Positions 52,252 through 60,543 of a stretch of 64,000 nucleotides of DNA are shown here, in pieces. The notes under the pieces are model-generated. The model searched no databases, was not told the origin of the DNA, and saw only the letters and a list, made by a program, of their open reading frames with translations. The stretch comes from Bdellovibrio sp. Lineage in GTDB: Bacteria > Bdellovibrionota > Bacteriovoracia > Bacteriovoracales > Bacteriovoracaceae. A program made the translations under genes and the position numbers. The stretch lies in assembly GCA_016187935.1 (NCBI GenBank), contig JACPIU010000023.1, forward strand, positions 56,686 through 120,685, read 5' to 3'. How positions within the stretch are numbered: the first letter of the stretch is position 1; every line of letters starts with the position of its first letter.

Positions 52252-53613
52252 GTGAATTTTTTAAAACAACTCAATCAAAAAAGTGAATCGGGAGTGGCCA
52301 TTTTAATGGTGATGACTTCCATTACTATTTTAACCTTTCTACTGGCCGATTTTACCTTCGAAACGAAAATTAATAAACTCCGAGTCTATAACCAGCAAGA
52401 CATGACCCAAGCGCGGCTCAATGCTGAAGCTGGTCTCACTTTCGCCTTGGCGAAATTACGTCTTTATCAAGAGGCCTTCAATATTCTTGAGAAGAATGAA
52501 AGTGCCAAGAAAATGATCGGTCCACGTACTTTGGAGACCGTTGTAACCCAACCTTTCATGTTTCCTATCGATGATTCTTTATTGAAAAAGGCCAATCTAA
52601 TACAACGGAGTGCGGCCCAGGAATTTATAAAATCAGTGATACTTCAGGGCAAACTTATGGTCTCGATTTCTTCAATGAGCGGTTTACTCAATCCTAACAC
52701 GATGAGAGTGCCCTCATTGGTGGAGGGAGAAGAAGATGATAATTCCCCTGAATCCAGTGATCCCGATGATAGTGATAAAGAGAAAAAAAATGCAACACCA
52801 CCTCATGCTTATATTGAAAAGCAAATCTATGAAACCCTCTTTGCCGCCTTCGATGCTAAACGAGAAGAAGATGAGGTCTTCGATGCCCGCTATGGCAATA
52901 CCAATGTTGACCTCTTAGTTAAAGAACTTAAATATTATGTCAACGACCCTGGTCGACTTAGCGGGCCGGAATATTCTGATATTGAAGGTCAATATGCCGA
53001 AGATAACACGCGCCCCAAACATGCGCCCCTAGTCTCAATGTCTGAATTATATCTCTTAAAAGGTTGGGATGATCCGATCATTGATCTTATCAAAGATAAT
53101 CTGTCTGTGCATGAAATCAGTATTCTTCCAGTTAATGAAATTACCAAATCTCAAATGAAAGCTCTCTTCCCGAATTTGACGGAAATTCAGCTTGATGAGT
53201 TTTTCAAGGCCAAAAACGGCGATTCGAAAGAAGGCATCCCGCCAAAAGAATTTAATTCCGTTCAAGACTTTAAAGACTTTATTGTTAAAGACCTGGGAGC
53301 ATCGAGTGAGTCGAATTTTGATGAACGCCTCAAAGAGTTTGAAAATGCCGGCATTCGTCTCGGAGTAGTGGGAAAACTATTCAAGGTTGTCTCTCGGGGC
53401 GAGTTTGGACGTTCCACTCATGAAATCACAGCTTATGTTGACTTACCTGTGCTTCCCGCTCCTAATCCCAAAAAGAAAAAAGCAGGTGAAGGACAAACAA
53501 CCGACGGCAATGAAGATCTGACTGAAACTAAAACATCAACCTCAGGCAAAGATTCGAAACCACCTCCGACGCAATTGATGGAACCAAGAGTGGTTGAATT
53601 GATAGTTGACTAA
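52252..53613 (+). CDS. gspK: Type II secretion minor pseudopilin GspK
   Basis: About 453 aa. GTG at 52252 has AAAGGA close upstream and gives a short leader; ATGs at 52213 and 52222 are alternatives. The leader is followed by SGVAILMVMTSITILTFLLADF without the +5 Glu, as is normal for GspK, and the FETKINKLRVYNQQDMTQARLNAEAGL segment is characteristic. The large globular domain has a SAM-like helical insert (LPVNEITKSQMKALFPNL). Acidic and Lys-rich inserts are present. Caps the pseudopilus tip. Confidence 0.9.
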   Translation: MNFLKQLNQKSESGVAILMVMTSITILTFLLADFTFETKINKLRVYNQQDMTQARLNAEAGLTFALAKLRLYQEAFNILEKNESAKKMIGPRTLETVVTQPFMFPIDDSLLKKANLIQRSAAQEFIKSVILQGKLMVSISSMSGLLNPNTMRVPSLVEGEEDDNSPESSDPDDSDKEKKNATPPHAYIEKQIYETLFAAFDAKREEDEVFDARYGNTNVDLLVKELKYYVNDPGRLSGPEYSDIEGQYAEDNTRPKHAPLVSMSELYLLKGWDDPIIDLIKDNLSVHEISILPVNEITKSQMKALFPNLTEIQLDEFFKAKNGDSKEGIPPKEFNSVQDFKDFIVKDLGASSESNFDERLKEFENAGIRLGVVGKLFKVVSRGEFGRSTHEITAYVDLPVLPAPNPKKKKAGEGQTTDGNEDLTETKTSTSGKDSKPPPTQLMEPRVVELIVD

Positions 53614-53693
53614 GGCACTAATGCATCGTCTTTTGATTTATTTCACGGCCAATCAACCTTGGACATGCGTCCAACCTCTGGTATTCTAATACA

Positions 53694-55358
53694 ATGAATG
53701 TTGTGTTAGCAGATTTTGGAAGCTATTCACTTAAAGTTGCCCGTTTTCGTGTGGAAAAAACAGGTCTAATTCCAATTGACTATTGGGAAGAGTTGTCGCC
53801 CGGGCCAGTGCCAAAATCCACTCCTCCTTCCTCACCAGCTCCTGAAGGAGAAGTCATTCCAATAGAAGTTAAGGCACCAGCACAATTTGAAGAACATCAT
53901 TTGGAAGTTTTAGCTCAGTACCTTAAAAAAAATGCCCCAAAGGATAAATCTGTTTTCATTTTTTCGGAACGATATTTAAGTTCTCGCATTCTACATTTAC
54001 CTGTGAAATCTATTAAAAAAGCTGAACTCATGATTCCTCATCAATTAGAGGAATCCATCCCGTTCCCCATAGAAAATATTCACTTGCTGTGCAAATACAC
54101 CAAGAGCAACTCGGGCATGGATATCCTGGCAGAATTCACCACAAGTAATGATATGAATGCCATTTACCAGCAACTCAAATCTTTCGACATCCTGCCAAAT
54201 TTGTTGACTTCATCTTCGATGCTGGTAGATGAATTTGTAAAATGGTTTCTTGCGCAAACCCAAGAAACTGAAACAGTGAACACGCGTTGCTGGTCCCTAG
54301 TCGACATTGGTCACACCACGACGAAGATCTATACTTACGAAAAGGATAACCTCCGAAGTAAGCATTCTATTGGCTTTGGCGGGAAAATGCTCGATCTTGG
54401 AATTGCCCGTGCCTATAAAATCAGTGTCGCTGAAGCTCAAAACTATAAACATAAAAATGCCTTTTATTTAACATCGCTACAAGTCCCAAATGCGAGCAAA
54501 GATGAAGCCGTCTTTGCCGAAGTCATGGGAGAAGAAACCTTACCCCTCGTTCAAGAAATGCGACGTTACTTTGTTTCGCTTAAAGTGAAGTATGGGCTTA
54601 CGGTAGAGTTCTGCTATTTTACCGGCGGTGGACAGAGAATTCCCAATTTTGTGTCTTTTATGGGAGAAAAATTAGATCTTCCAACTTCGGAACTCCCACT
54701 GGCGGACTGTTTTAATGTTAAAGCAAAAAAAATGGAAGGCGGGCAAATACATAGCTTCGGACCTGTCATTTTAGGTGCTCTGGCGCATGTGCAAGGTAAA
54801 ACAATTCCCAATCTCTTACGGGGTAATTATTCCACTTCACACCAAGAAATTCTTCCTCTGACAGGAACGGTCTTTCTCACCGCCCGCACCGCAATTTTTG
54901 CACTCATTGTGCTTTTGGGTCTCTTGGTTGAAAAAATCTTCCTCTATACGGATGAAAAACAAATCAACGCTCAAGTAAACAGTATTCTTAAAAGCAAGGT
55001 TTTAAATCTCACCACTAAAGAAGAAAGGACATATCGAAATCGTCTGGACCGCCTCACGACCATGTTGCAAACAAGAGAAAAATCGATCACTCAGGAAGTT
55101 TCAACCTTAAGTGCAGCTTCACGGGTGAATGCGGTGAAAAGCTTGGCAGAATTAAGCCAGGTCTTGCAAGGCAATCAAAAAGTTGATGTTGTTCTTTTTG
55201 AAAATCTTGATGGCTTGGCCAAGGCGGTCCTGAAATCTGCTGATAAAAATGAGTTGAAAAAAATTTCTGATTACTTGGAAAATACATCCTTAAAAGTTAT
55301 CGAAAAAAAAATTATTGCCGATGGGCCGGCGTTAAATATCAGTTTCGATGGGCAATAG
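53694..55358 (+). CDS. gspL: Type II secretion GspL / PilM-like assembly protein
   Basis: 554 aa. N-terminal actin-like cytoplasmic domain (DFGSYSLKVARF at 7-18; SLVDIGHTTTKIYTY near 200; FTGGGQRIPNF near 310), one membrane helix (about 395-418) and a periplasmic coiled region. It is closer to the full PilM/GspL actin fold than to the shorter enterobacterial GspL. Recruits GspE to the platform. 80 bases after gspK. Confidence 0.85.
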   Translation: MNVVLADFGSYSLKVARFRVEKTGLIPIDYWEELSPGPVPKSTPPSSPAPEGEVIPIEVKAPAQFEEHHLEVLAQYLKKNAPKDKSVFIFSERYLSSRILHLPVKSIKKAELMIPHQLEESIPFPIENIHLLCKYTKSNSGMDILAEFTTSNDMNAIYQQLKSFDILPNLLTSSSMLVDEFVKWFLAQTQETETVNTRCWSLVDIGHTTTKIYTYEKDNLRSKHSIGFGGKMLDLGIARAYKISVAEAQNYKHKNAFYLTSLQVPNASKDEAVFAEVMGEETLPLVQEMRRYFVSLKVKYGLTVEFCYFTGGGQRIPNFVSFMGEKLDLPTSELPLADCFNVKAKKMEGGQIHSFGPVILGALAHVQGKTIPNLLRGNYSTSHQEILPLTGTVFLTARTAIFALIVLLGLLVEKIFLYTDEKQINAQVNSILKSKVLNLTTKEERTYRNRLDRLTTMLQTREKSITQEVSTLSAASRVNAVKSLAELSQVLQGNQKVDVVLFENLDGLAKAVLKSADKNELKKISDYLENTSLKVIEKKIIADGPALNISFDGQ

Positions 55359-55976
55359 ATGATGAAGAAACAAATTTTAAAACAAATTGATCAGGCCCTT
55401 ATGCAACAAGTTGCCAAATTAGAAGCACGTTCAGAATATCAACGATTTCAAGAATTCCTTTCATCCTTAAATGAAAAAGAAAAAAAAGTTGTAAGCCAAA
55501 CCATACATATAGGACTCATTCTCCTTCCGCTTCTAATTCTAATTCCTGTCTGGTTTAGCAATTGGAGTTTGAAAAGTAGCATTGAAGATAAAAAAGCTTT
55601 GATTAAAACCTACGAACAGTACATCAAATCGAAAGAAAACCTAGAGCATTCCGGACAAACTATTTATGCCATGGGCCGCATTGATTCCGAGCAAGAGGCC
55701 CAAGTTAAAGTTAAATCTTTTGCCCAAAGACATAATATCGATCCCAACAAAATTGCGGTGGTTAATTATCAGCCCGGCTTATCCTCGGAAAATCTGAAGG
55801 AAACAAAATTACAAATTAAATTTCAAGGTCTTGCTTTGGTGGAATTTTCTGATTTTTTGGGCTCTCTCATCAATATTGAGAAGTTTAAAATTTCCAATAT
55901 TCGAGTTGAGCGAGACCAAACGAGCTTGTTGTTGCAAGGTCACATTGGTTTAAATCATTTTGCCCGTGGACAATAA
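55359..55976 (+). CDS. gspM: Type II secretion GspM-like protein
   Basis: 205 aa, begins immediately after the gspL stop. Cytoplasmic N-terminal helix (1-47), membrane helix (about 48-69), coiled coil, then a ferredoxin-like periplasmic domain (LKETKLQIKFQGLALVEFSDFLGSL). Family features are weak but topology and position match GspM, the partner of GspL. Confidence 0.78.
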   Translation: MMKKQILKQIDQALMQQVAKLEARSEYQRFQEFLSSLNEKEKKVVSQTIHIGLILLPLLILIPVWFSNWSLKSSIEDKKALIKTYEQYIKSKENLEHSGQTIYAMGRIDSEQEAQVKVKSFAQRHNIDPNKIAVVNYQPGLSSENLKETKLQIKFQGLALVEFSDFLGSLINIEKFKISNIRVERDQTSLLLQGHIGLNHFARGQ

Positions 55977-55990
55977 GTAAGAGGAAAAGC

Positions 55991-56941
55991 GTGAATTTTA
56001 AATCGATGACTTCATTGGAGGAAATGCACAGCAAGCAAACTACCGCCCAAGTTTCAGACGATATCTACCAATTTGAGCGATCATTTACCTTTAAACTCTA
56101 CTTAATGGCCGGTGTGTTTTTTTTCCTGGGGATATTTTTTAACTTTCCTCTTCGCAATTTCATAGAGCAAAAACTCAACCAGGCCTTGGCCACTATTCCC
56201 AATTGTCCGCTCATTTATAAATCTTTGGATGTCACCTACTTATTCCCGGGGGCCTATCTTCAATCCGTGACAATCCCAGGTTCCTGCACTGGGCTTCCCC
56301 ATGAGTTAAAATTTAAAGAATTGGGCGTGCATCTCGTCGGCCCAAGCTTTATCCCGCCTGGTCTTCGAATCAGATTGAAGGGGAAATCAAACACCAAGGA
56401 AGTGAACTTTTATCTTTCACAATCGATTAGTAAAAGTGTTCTGAAAATTCCGAAAACTGAGATTACTGCCGGGTTATTGACCGAAATTATAGGCCACGGT
56501 CCAATGAAAGGGACTGTAACGCTTGAAGGCCTGGCCGAGTTTTCTAAAAAAAATTTACTTAAGCTCGATTTCATTGTCTCATCCGAAAACTTCGCACTGT
56601 ATCCTATGAATATTCAAAGTTTCATTCTTCCCGAAATCAATTTTGCCACACTTCTCCTTAAGGCCCACTCAGACAATGGCAAACTGATTACCTTTGATGC
56701 TCTCAATTTAGGCGGCCCAAATTCTATAATTCAAATTAATGCCCAAGGAAGACTATGGTTAAATCCCACGGCATTTACCACTTCATCTCTCGATATCAAT
56801 GGCAACGTTAAATTCAAGCAGGCCTTTTTAGATCAATTCTCCATTCTTAACTTGCTTTTGGCTTCCAAACAGAATAATAATGGCGTCTATCGTTTTAGCG
56901 TGAAGGGACCGCTTTCATCTCCAACCCCTTCGTTGTTGTAA
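55991..56941 (+). CDS. gspN: Type II secretion GspN-like protein (deltaproteobacterial type)
   Basis: 316 aa; GTG start with AGAGGA 6 bases upstream. One membrane helix (about 34-52) and a long periplasmic beta-rich region (FPLRNFIEQKLNQAL..., then GPMKGTVTLEGLAEFSKKNLLKLDFIV) as in the GspN/AsmA-like family of delta lineages. Last gene of the secretion operon. Confidence 0.75.
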   Translation: MNFKSMTSLEEMHSKQTTAQVSDDIYQFERSFTFKLYLMAGVFFFLGIFFNFPLRNFIEQKLNQALATIPNCPLIYKSLDVTYLFPGAYLQSVTIPGSCTGLPHELKFKELGVHLVGPSFIPPGLRIRLKGKSNTKEVNFYLSQSISKSVLKIPKTEITAGLLTEIIGHGPMKGTVTLEGLAEFSKKNLLKLDFIVSSENFALYPMNIQSFILPEINFATLLLKAHSDNGKLITFDALNLGGPNSIIQINAQGRLWLNPTAFTTSSLDINGNVKFKQAFLDQFSILNLLLASKQNNNGVYRFSVKGPLSSPTPSLL

Positions 56942-56975
56942 TGACTCTTCTGCTACTTGTTGGTATAGGGTGATC

Positions 56976-57986
56976 ATGCAAAAGAATGATCAACACATGC
57001 TCCTACTTCGATCAGTACAAGATTTTATTGCACAAGAGTTGGCGCATTCCATAAAGAAGTTTTCCTCTCGGCATTTATTCCAAGACATACTTCACTATGC
57101 TGTTTGTCCACCCGGAAAACTTTTTCGACCTTTGTTGGCCTGGGGAGTTGCCAGTGATCTTGCCAAACATCCCCTTTCCCCACCAGAATTGCATTCTGAC
57201 AGTTTTCAAGACATCTTAACTTTTACTCTGGCACTTGAGTTTCATCATGCCTATTCTTTGACCCATGATGACCTGCCTTCCATGGATAACGACCGCTATC
57301 GTCGTGGTAAATTGGCCACCCATGCCCAGTATGGTGAATGGCAAGCAATTTTGGCCGGCGATGGGTTGCTCAATTTATCTTATTATTGTTTATCCAAGCT
57401 CAAATCCACCAATCAACAAACTTTATTAGCGCTGATGGGACATGCTCTTGGCCCGAAAGGTTTAGTACTTGGTCAAGTGATGGATATGAACAAAGAAACA
57501 ATTAAAAATCTCGATAATATTTTGATCATCCATGAACTTAAAACAGCACGACTTTTCCAAGTGGCCTTAACGGGGAGTTTTTTACTCCTGGCCAAAACAC
57601 CACAAAGTATCTGGTCAGTCGGATGGCATCCATATTGGAGACTCGGCCGTTCTCTGGGAATCGTATTCCAGCTTATTGATGACCTGACTGAATTATGTGA
57701 GGGCCCCCCTCAAACTCATGAAAAAGAGATCAATCCTTGGCCGCACCATTATTACCCACTCTGCGCGAGTATCCGAAAAGAACTCGCAATCATTTTAAAA
57801 GTCACACAGACACTCCATATGCAAAATTTAAGAAAGGTATGGCACCCTTATTTTTCCAATTTTGTAGGTACAATTGAAACGAACCAAGAAAAGCTTTTTT
57901 CCATCTTAAGCGAAACACAAATGTTGAAAAAAAATGACCTTCAGGAATTAATAGGAGCTTTGCAAAGTCTTAATCTCTGCCAGTAA
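56976..57986 (+). CDS. Polyprenyl (farnesyl/geranylgeranyl-type) diphosphate synthase
   Basis: 336 aa from the ATG at 56976 (AGGG 5 bases upstream). All-alpha isoprenyl synthase. First Asp-rich motif DDLPSMDND (about 96-104) is intact and FHHAYSLTHDD precedes it. The second is reduced to IDDLTE instead of DDxxD, and the substrate motif GKLFRP replaces GKRxRP. These changes are tolerated in some family members but could alter chain-length or activity. Its end overlaps the convergent MerR gene by 39 bases. Confidence 0.85.
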   Translation: MQKNDQHMLLLRSVQDFIAQELAHSIKKFSSRHLFQDILHYAVCPPGKLFRPLLAWGVASDLAKHPLSPPELHSDSFQDILTFTLALEFHHAYSLTHDDLPSMDNDRYRRGKLATHAQYGEWQAILAGDGLLNLSYYCLSKLKSTNQQTLLALMGHALGPKGLVLGQVMDMNKETIKNLDNILIIHELKTARLFQVALTGSFLLLAKTPQSIWSVGWHPYWRLGRSLGIVFQLIDDLTELCEGPPQTHEKEINPWPHHYYPLCASIRKELAIILKVTQTLHMQNLRKVWHPYFSNFVGTIETNQEKLFSILSETQMLKKNDLQELIGALQSLNLCQ

Positions 57987-58442
57987 TTCCTGCAATTCAC
58001 GACGGATAATTTCCCGCGCGGCACTCGCACTCCACATATCAGGCAATGGGGATTCTGCAAGGTCATTAGGGCAGTCCTGCAAACCGGAAATAAGCTCACA
58101 AGTTTGATCGGTATCTTCTGATAAAGACACAAGATTTTCGCAGGCCTGAAGTCGTTCATTAATGGCAGCTTTGGCATCTTCTAAAGAAAGCTTTTCTTCA
58201 AAAAGCATTTTTTTGATGAGAGTGATCACATTGAGATCACGTTCCTCATAAAGCTTTTTCCCAAAAGATGAAATGATCGGTCGTATCTGAGGAAATTCAC
58301 TTTCCCAAAATTTTAAAGTGTATGGCTTTAAACCGGTAAGATCACATACTTCTTCTAATTTAAAGGCACTTTTCTCAGGTAAATAACTTCGGGCAGCTTC
58401 GCTGCCTTTATTGCTCAAAAAACGACAAGACTCACGCACCAT
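57948..58442 (-). CDS. MerR-family transcriptional regulator
   Basis: 164 aa. MerR HTH and wing at about 26-92 (FKLEEVCDLTGLKPYTLKFWESEFPQI then KLYEERDLNVITLIKKML), with a short helical C-terminus lacking metal-binding cysteines in the usual MerR pattern. The downstream pairing with an IHF/HU gene is a common arrangement in deltaproteobacteria. Target unknown. Confidence 0.9.
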   Translation of the reverse strand: MVRESCRFLSNKGSEAARSYLPEKSAFKLEEVCDLTGLKPYTLKFWESEFPQIRPIISSFGKKLYEERDLNVITLIKKMLFEEKLSLEDAKAAINERLQACENLVSLSEDTDQTCELISGLQDCPNDLAESPLPDMWSASAAREIIRRELQELLAEIKTLQSSY

Positions 58443-58486
58443 CTTGCCCTCTCTTTCTCCCCCTATTCAGGAGAAACTGAATAAAA

Positions 58487-58915
58487 TTATTCTTCATTTT
58501 CATCAGAAAAATCATCGTCATCATCTCCCGGTTCCTCAATGTTCGACATAAACGAACTCAAGGCCCGAGATGATCCTTCCTTCGGAGCAAGCTCTTTATT
58601 CTCGTTACCCTGCTCATCGAGACGATGAGCAAAACGGCAGGTCACATCTTCCTTCAATACTTGCGAAGGCCGGAAGGTTAGTACTCGACGCGCTGAAATT
58701 TCCATTGCCTCACCGGTCTGAGGATTTCGCCCTACGCGCGTGGCCTTGTCACGAATAGAAAAATTTCCGAAACCCGAAATTTTTACTTTCTCGCCTTTTG
58801 ATAACGTGTCTTTGATCACTTTGAAAACTAAATCTACTAAATCGGCGGCCTCTTTTTTCGAAAATCCTGCTTCCTTGTAGACCCTTTCGACGATATCGGC
58901 CTTAGTCAAGCTCAT
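58487..58915 (-). CDS. IHF/HU-family DNA-binding protein with acidic tail
   Basis: 142 aa from the ATG at 58915 (GGAGGA upstream; a frame from 58945 is rejected). Residues 1-95 form a standard IHF-alpha/HU fold: LTKADIVERVYKEAGFSKKEA, GEKVKISGFGNFSIRDKATRVGRNPQTGE, ARRVLTFRPSQVLKE. A 45-residue extension ending in an acidic run (EEPGDDDDDFSDENEE) is unusual; IHF-alpha is about 100 aa. The tail could modulate DNA affinity. Confidence 0.93.
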   Translation of the reverse strand: MSLTKADIVERVYKEAGFSKKEAADLVDLVFKVIKDTLSKGEKVKISGFGNFSIRDKATRVGRNPQTGEAMEISARRVLTFRPSQVLKEDVTCRFAHRLDEQGNENKELAPKEGSSRALSSFMSNIEEPGDDDDDFSDENEE

Positions 58916-59092
58916 GCTGTTTCCTCCATGAAAACACCGGAACAAAACCCCATATATTAATAGGTTAGCAGATAGTTAAATTTAATTAAATGAAAATTTT
59001 TACTATTTTCAAATAGATGCCAGAAAATGCATGCAATGAACTCTGGCAGAATCAGGCCAAATCTAATTCTAAGCTCTAAATTCTATCGTTAC

Positions 59093-60520
59093 CTAGTCCT
59101 GAGAGGCACGTTTAGAGCGTTTCTCAAGAGATTTTCTCATTTGAATTCGCTCCTGGTCTCTTTTCTTGAGCCATTCAGTCAGGCTTCTATCTACAGTCTG
59201 CAGTTCTTCCACTAATTTGCCTACTATTAATCTTGGCGATTCAGAAATTCTACGGAATTCTTTTAGCGCCTTACTGTCTTCCTCGACCATCAGCTTACGT
59301 TTCTCAACTTCTTCTTTGGTCATTCTGTAAATGGGCATATCAGCGAGGTATTCTTTGAACTGATATTTTTTACTGCCAAGATAGTCGATAAACTCTTTGC
59401 GATTTTTCTTCTTGGTTGCAATTTCATATTCTTTATTTTTAATGAACTTAATAATCTCATTATGCTGAGTCAGCTTCTCAGCATATTCATGGCATAAAAG
59501 ATCATAACGTTTTTGCACAACCTGCAAACGTCGTGAGGTAAAAATCTCGATAATTTCTTCGGGTGTATTAACGATTTTTACTCCCCGTTCAGAAATGAGA
59601 GTGTAGTTCGGAACCATTGTTGTTGAGACTGAAATGTTCTTAATCACTTCTTCCAATGGAGGACGCTGGCCTTTCTTGAATAACAATTCAATTTGAATAT
59701 CATTATCGACAGAGCTATCAATGAAATCCTTGAGAAATCCATTGTCGATAAATTTATTGAGATGCCGATAAATTTTGGCGGCATCATACCCTCTGGGAAG
59801 TTCCGTAATATAAAACTTCTCATTTTTCTCCTCAATTTTCATGTTAAAGACCAAACGTCCAGATGCATCGGTCTCAACTTTTAAATTGTAATTATGAACA
59901 TAGGGTTTAATTTTCTTTGGTTTTCCTGATTCCAAAAATTGCAACATCGATTCAATGATATGACTGTGGTGAAAACAGGGAACAACAGAAGAAAAACCAG
60001 TCCCAATGCCTTCGGAACCATTCAGCAACATAAGCGGTAATTTAGGTAAAAAGAACATCGGTTCGAGCACTTTCTCATCATAATTTGGAACCATCTGAAC
60101 TTGGTTGACATCATCAAAAAGCAAAAGCTCGGCAACTTTACCAATCTTGCATTCGATATAACGACTGGCCGCCGGAGTTGTCTCCATGCGTTCACCAAAA
60201 TACCCTTTCTTGTCTATTAAGGGATAGTTATTAGAGAAAGTGTAATCCTGGGCCATATTGACGATGGCCGATTCGACAGATTGAGGGCCATGGGGATGTA
60301 AAGTCAGCACCAGGCCTGTCGCTGATGAAACTTTCATCAATCCTTTAGACTGGTTCTTCCAAAGTGTGTACAAAATTCGACGCTGGCCTGGTTTCAGTCC
60401 ATCTTCAAGATAGGGTATGGCACGATCCATGAGTGTATAAATCTGATAGACCTTATACTCTTCCTTCACAATTTGCTCTAAAGGAATGGTTTCCAAATTA
60501 TGCAAATAGCGTTCTTCCAT
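59093..60520 (-). CDS. Type IIA topoisomerase A subunit, short form without C-terminal pinwheel
   Basis: 475 aa. Winged-helix/tower DNA-cleavage core: LMDRAIPYLEDGLKPGQRRILYTLW (about 30-54), YGHPHG-like LHPHGPQS, active Tyr Y121 (TPAASRYIECK), GIGTGFSS. The ~300-residue beta-pinwheel of GyrA/ParC is absent; the protein ends in a coiled tower plus a basic tail. This size and sequence recall phage T4 gp52 and the eukaryotic topoisomerase II core. Pairs with the B subunit just upstream (23-base gap). Confidence 0.88.
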   Translation of the reverse strand: MEERYLHNLETIPLEQIVKEEYKVYQIYTLMDRAIPYLEDGLKPGQRRILYTLWKNQSKGLMKVSSATGLVLTLHPHGPQSVESAIVNMAQDYTFSNNYPLIDKKGYFGERMETTPAASRYIECKIGKVAELLLFDDVNQVQMVPNYDEKVLEPMFFLPKLPLMLLNGSEGIGTGFSSVVPCFHHSHIIESMLQFLESGKPKKIKPYVHNYNLKVETDASGRLVFNMKIEEKNEKFYITELPRGYDAAKIYRHLNKFIDNGFLKDFIDSSVDNDIQIELLFKKGQRPPLEEVIKNISVSTTMVPNYTLISERGVKIVNTPEEIIEIFTSRRLQVVQKRYDLLCHEYAEKLTQHNEIIKFIKNKEYEIATKKKNRKEFIDYLGSKKYQFKEYLADMPIYRMTKEEVEKRKLMVEEDSKALKEFRRISESPRLIVGKLVEELQTVDRSLTEWLKKRDQERIQMRKSLEKRSKRASQD

Positions 60521-60543
60521 ATTTTGTCCTTTCTCCTAATCCC

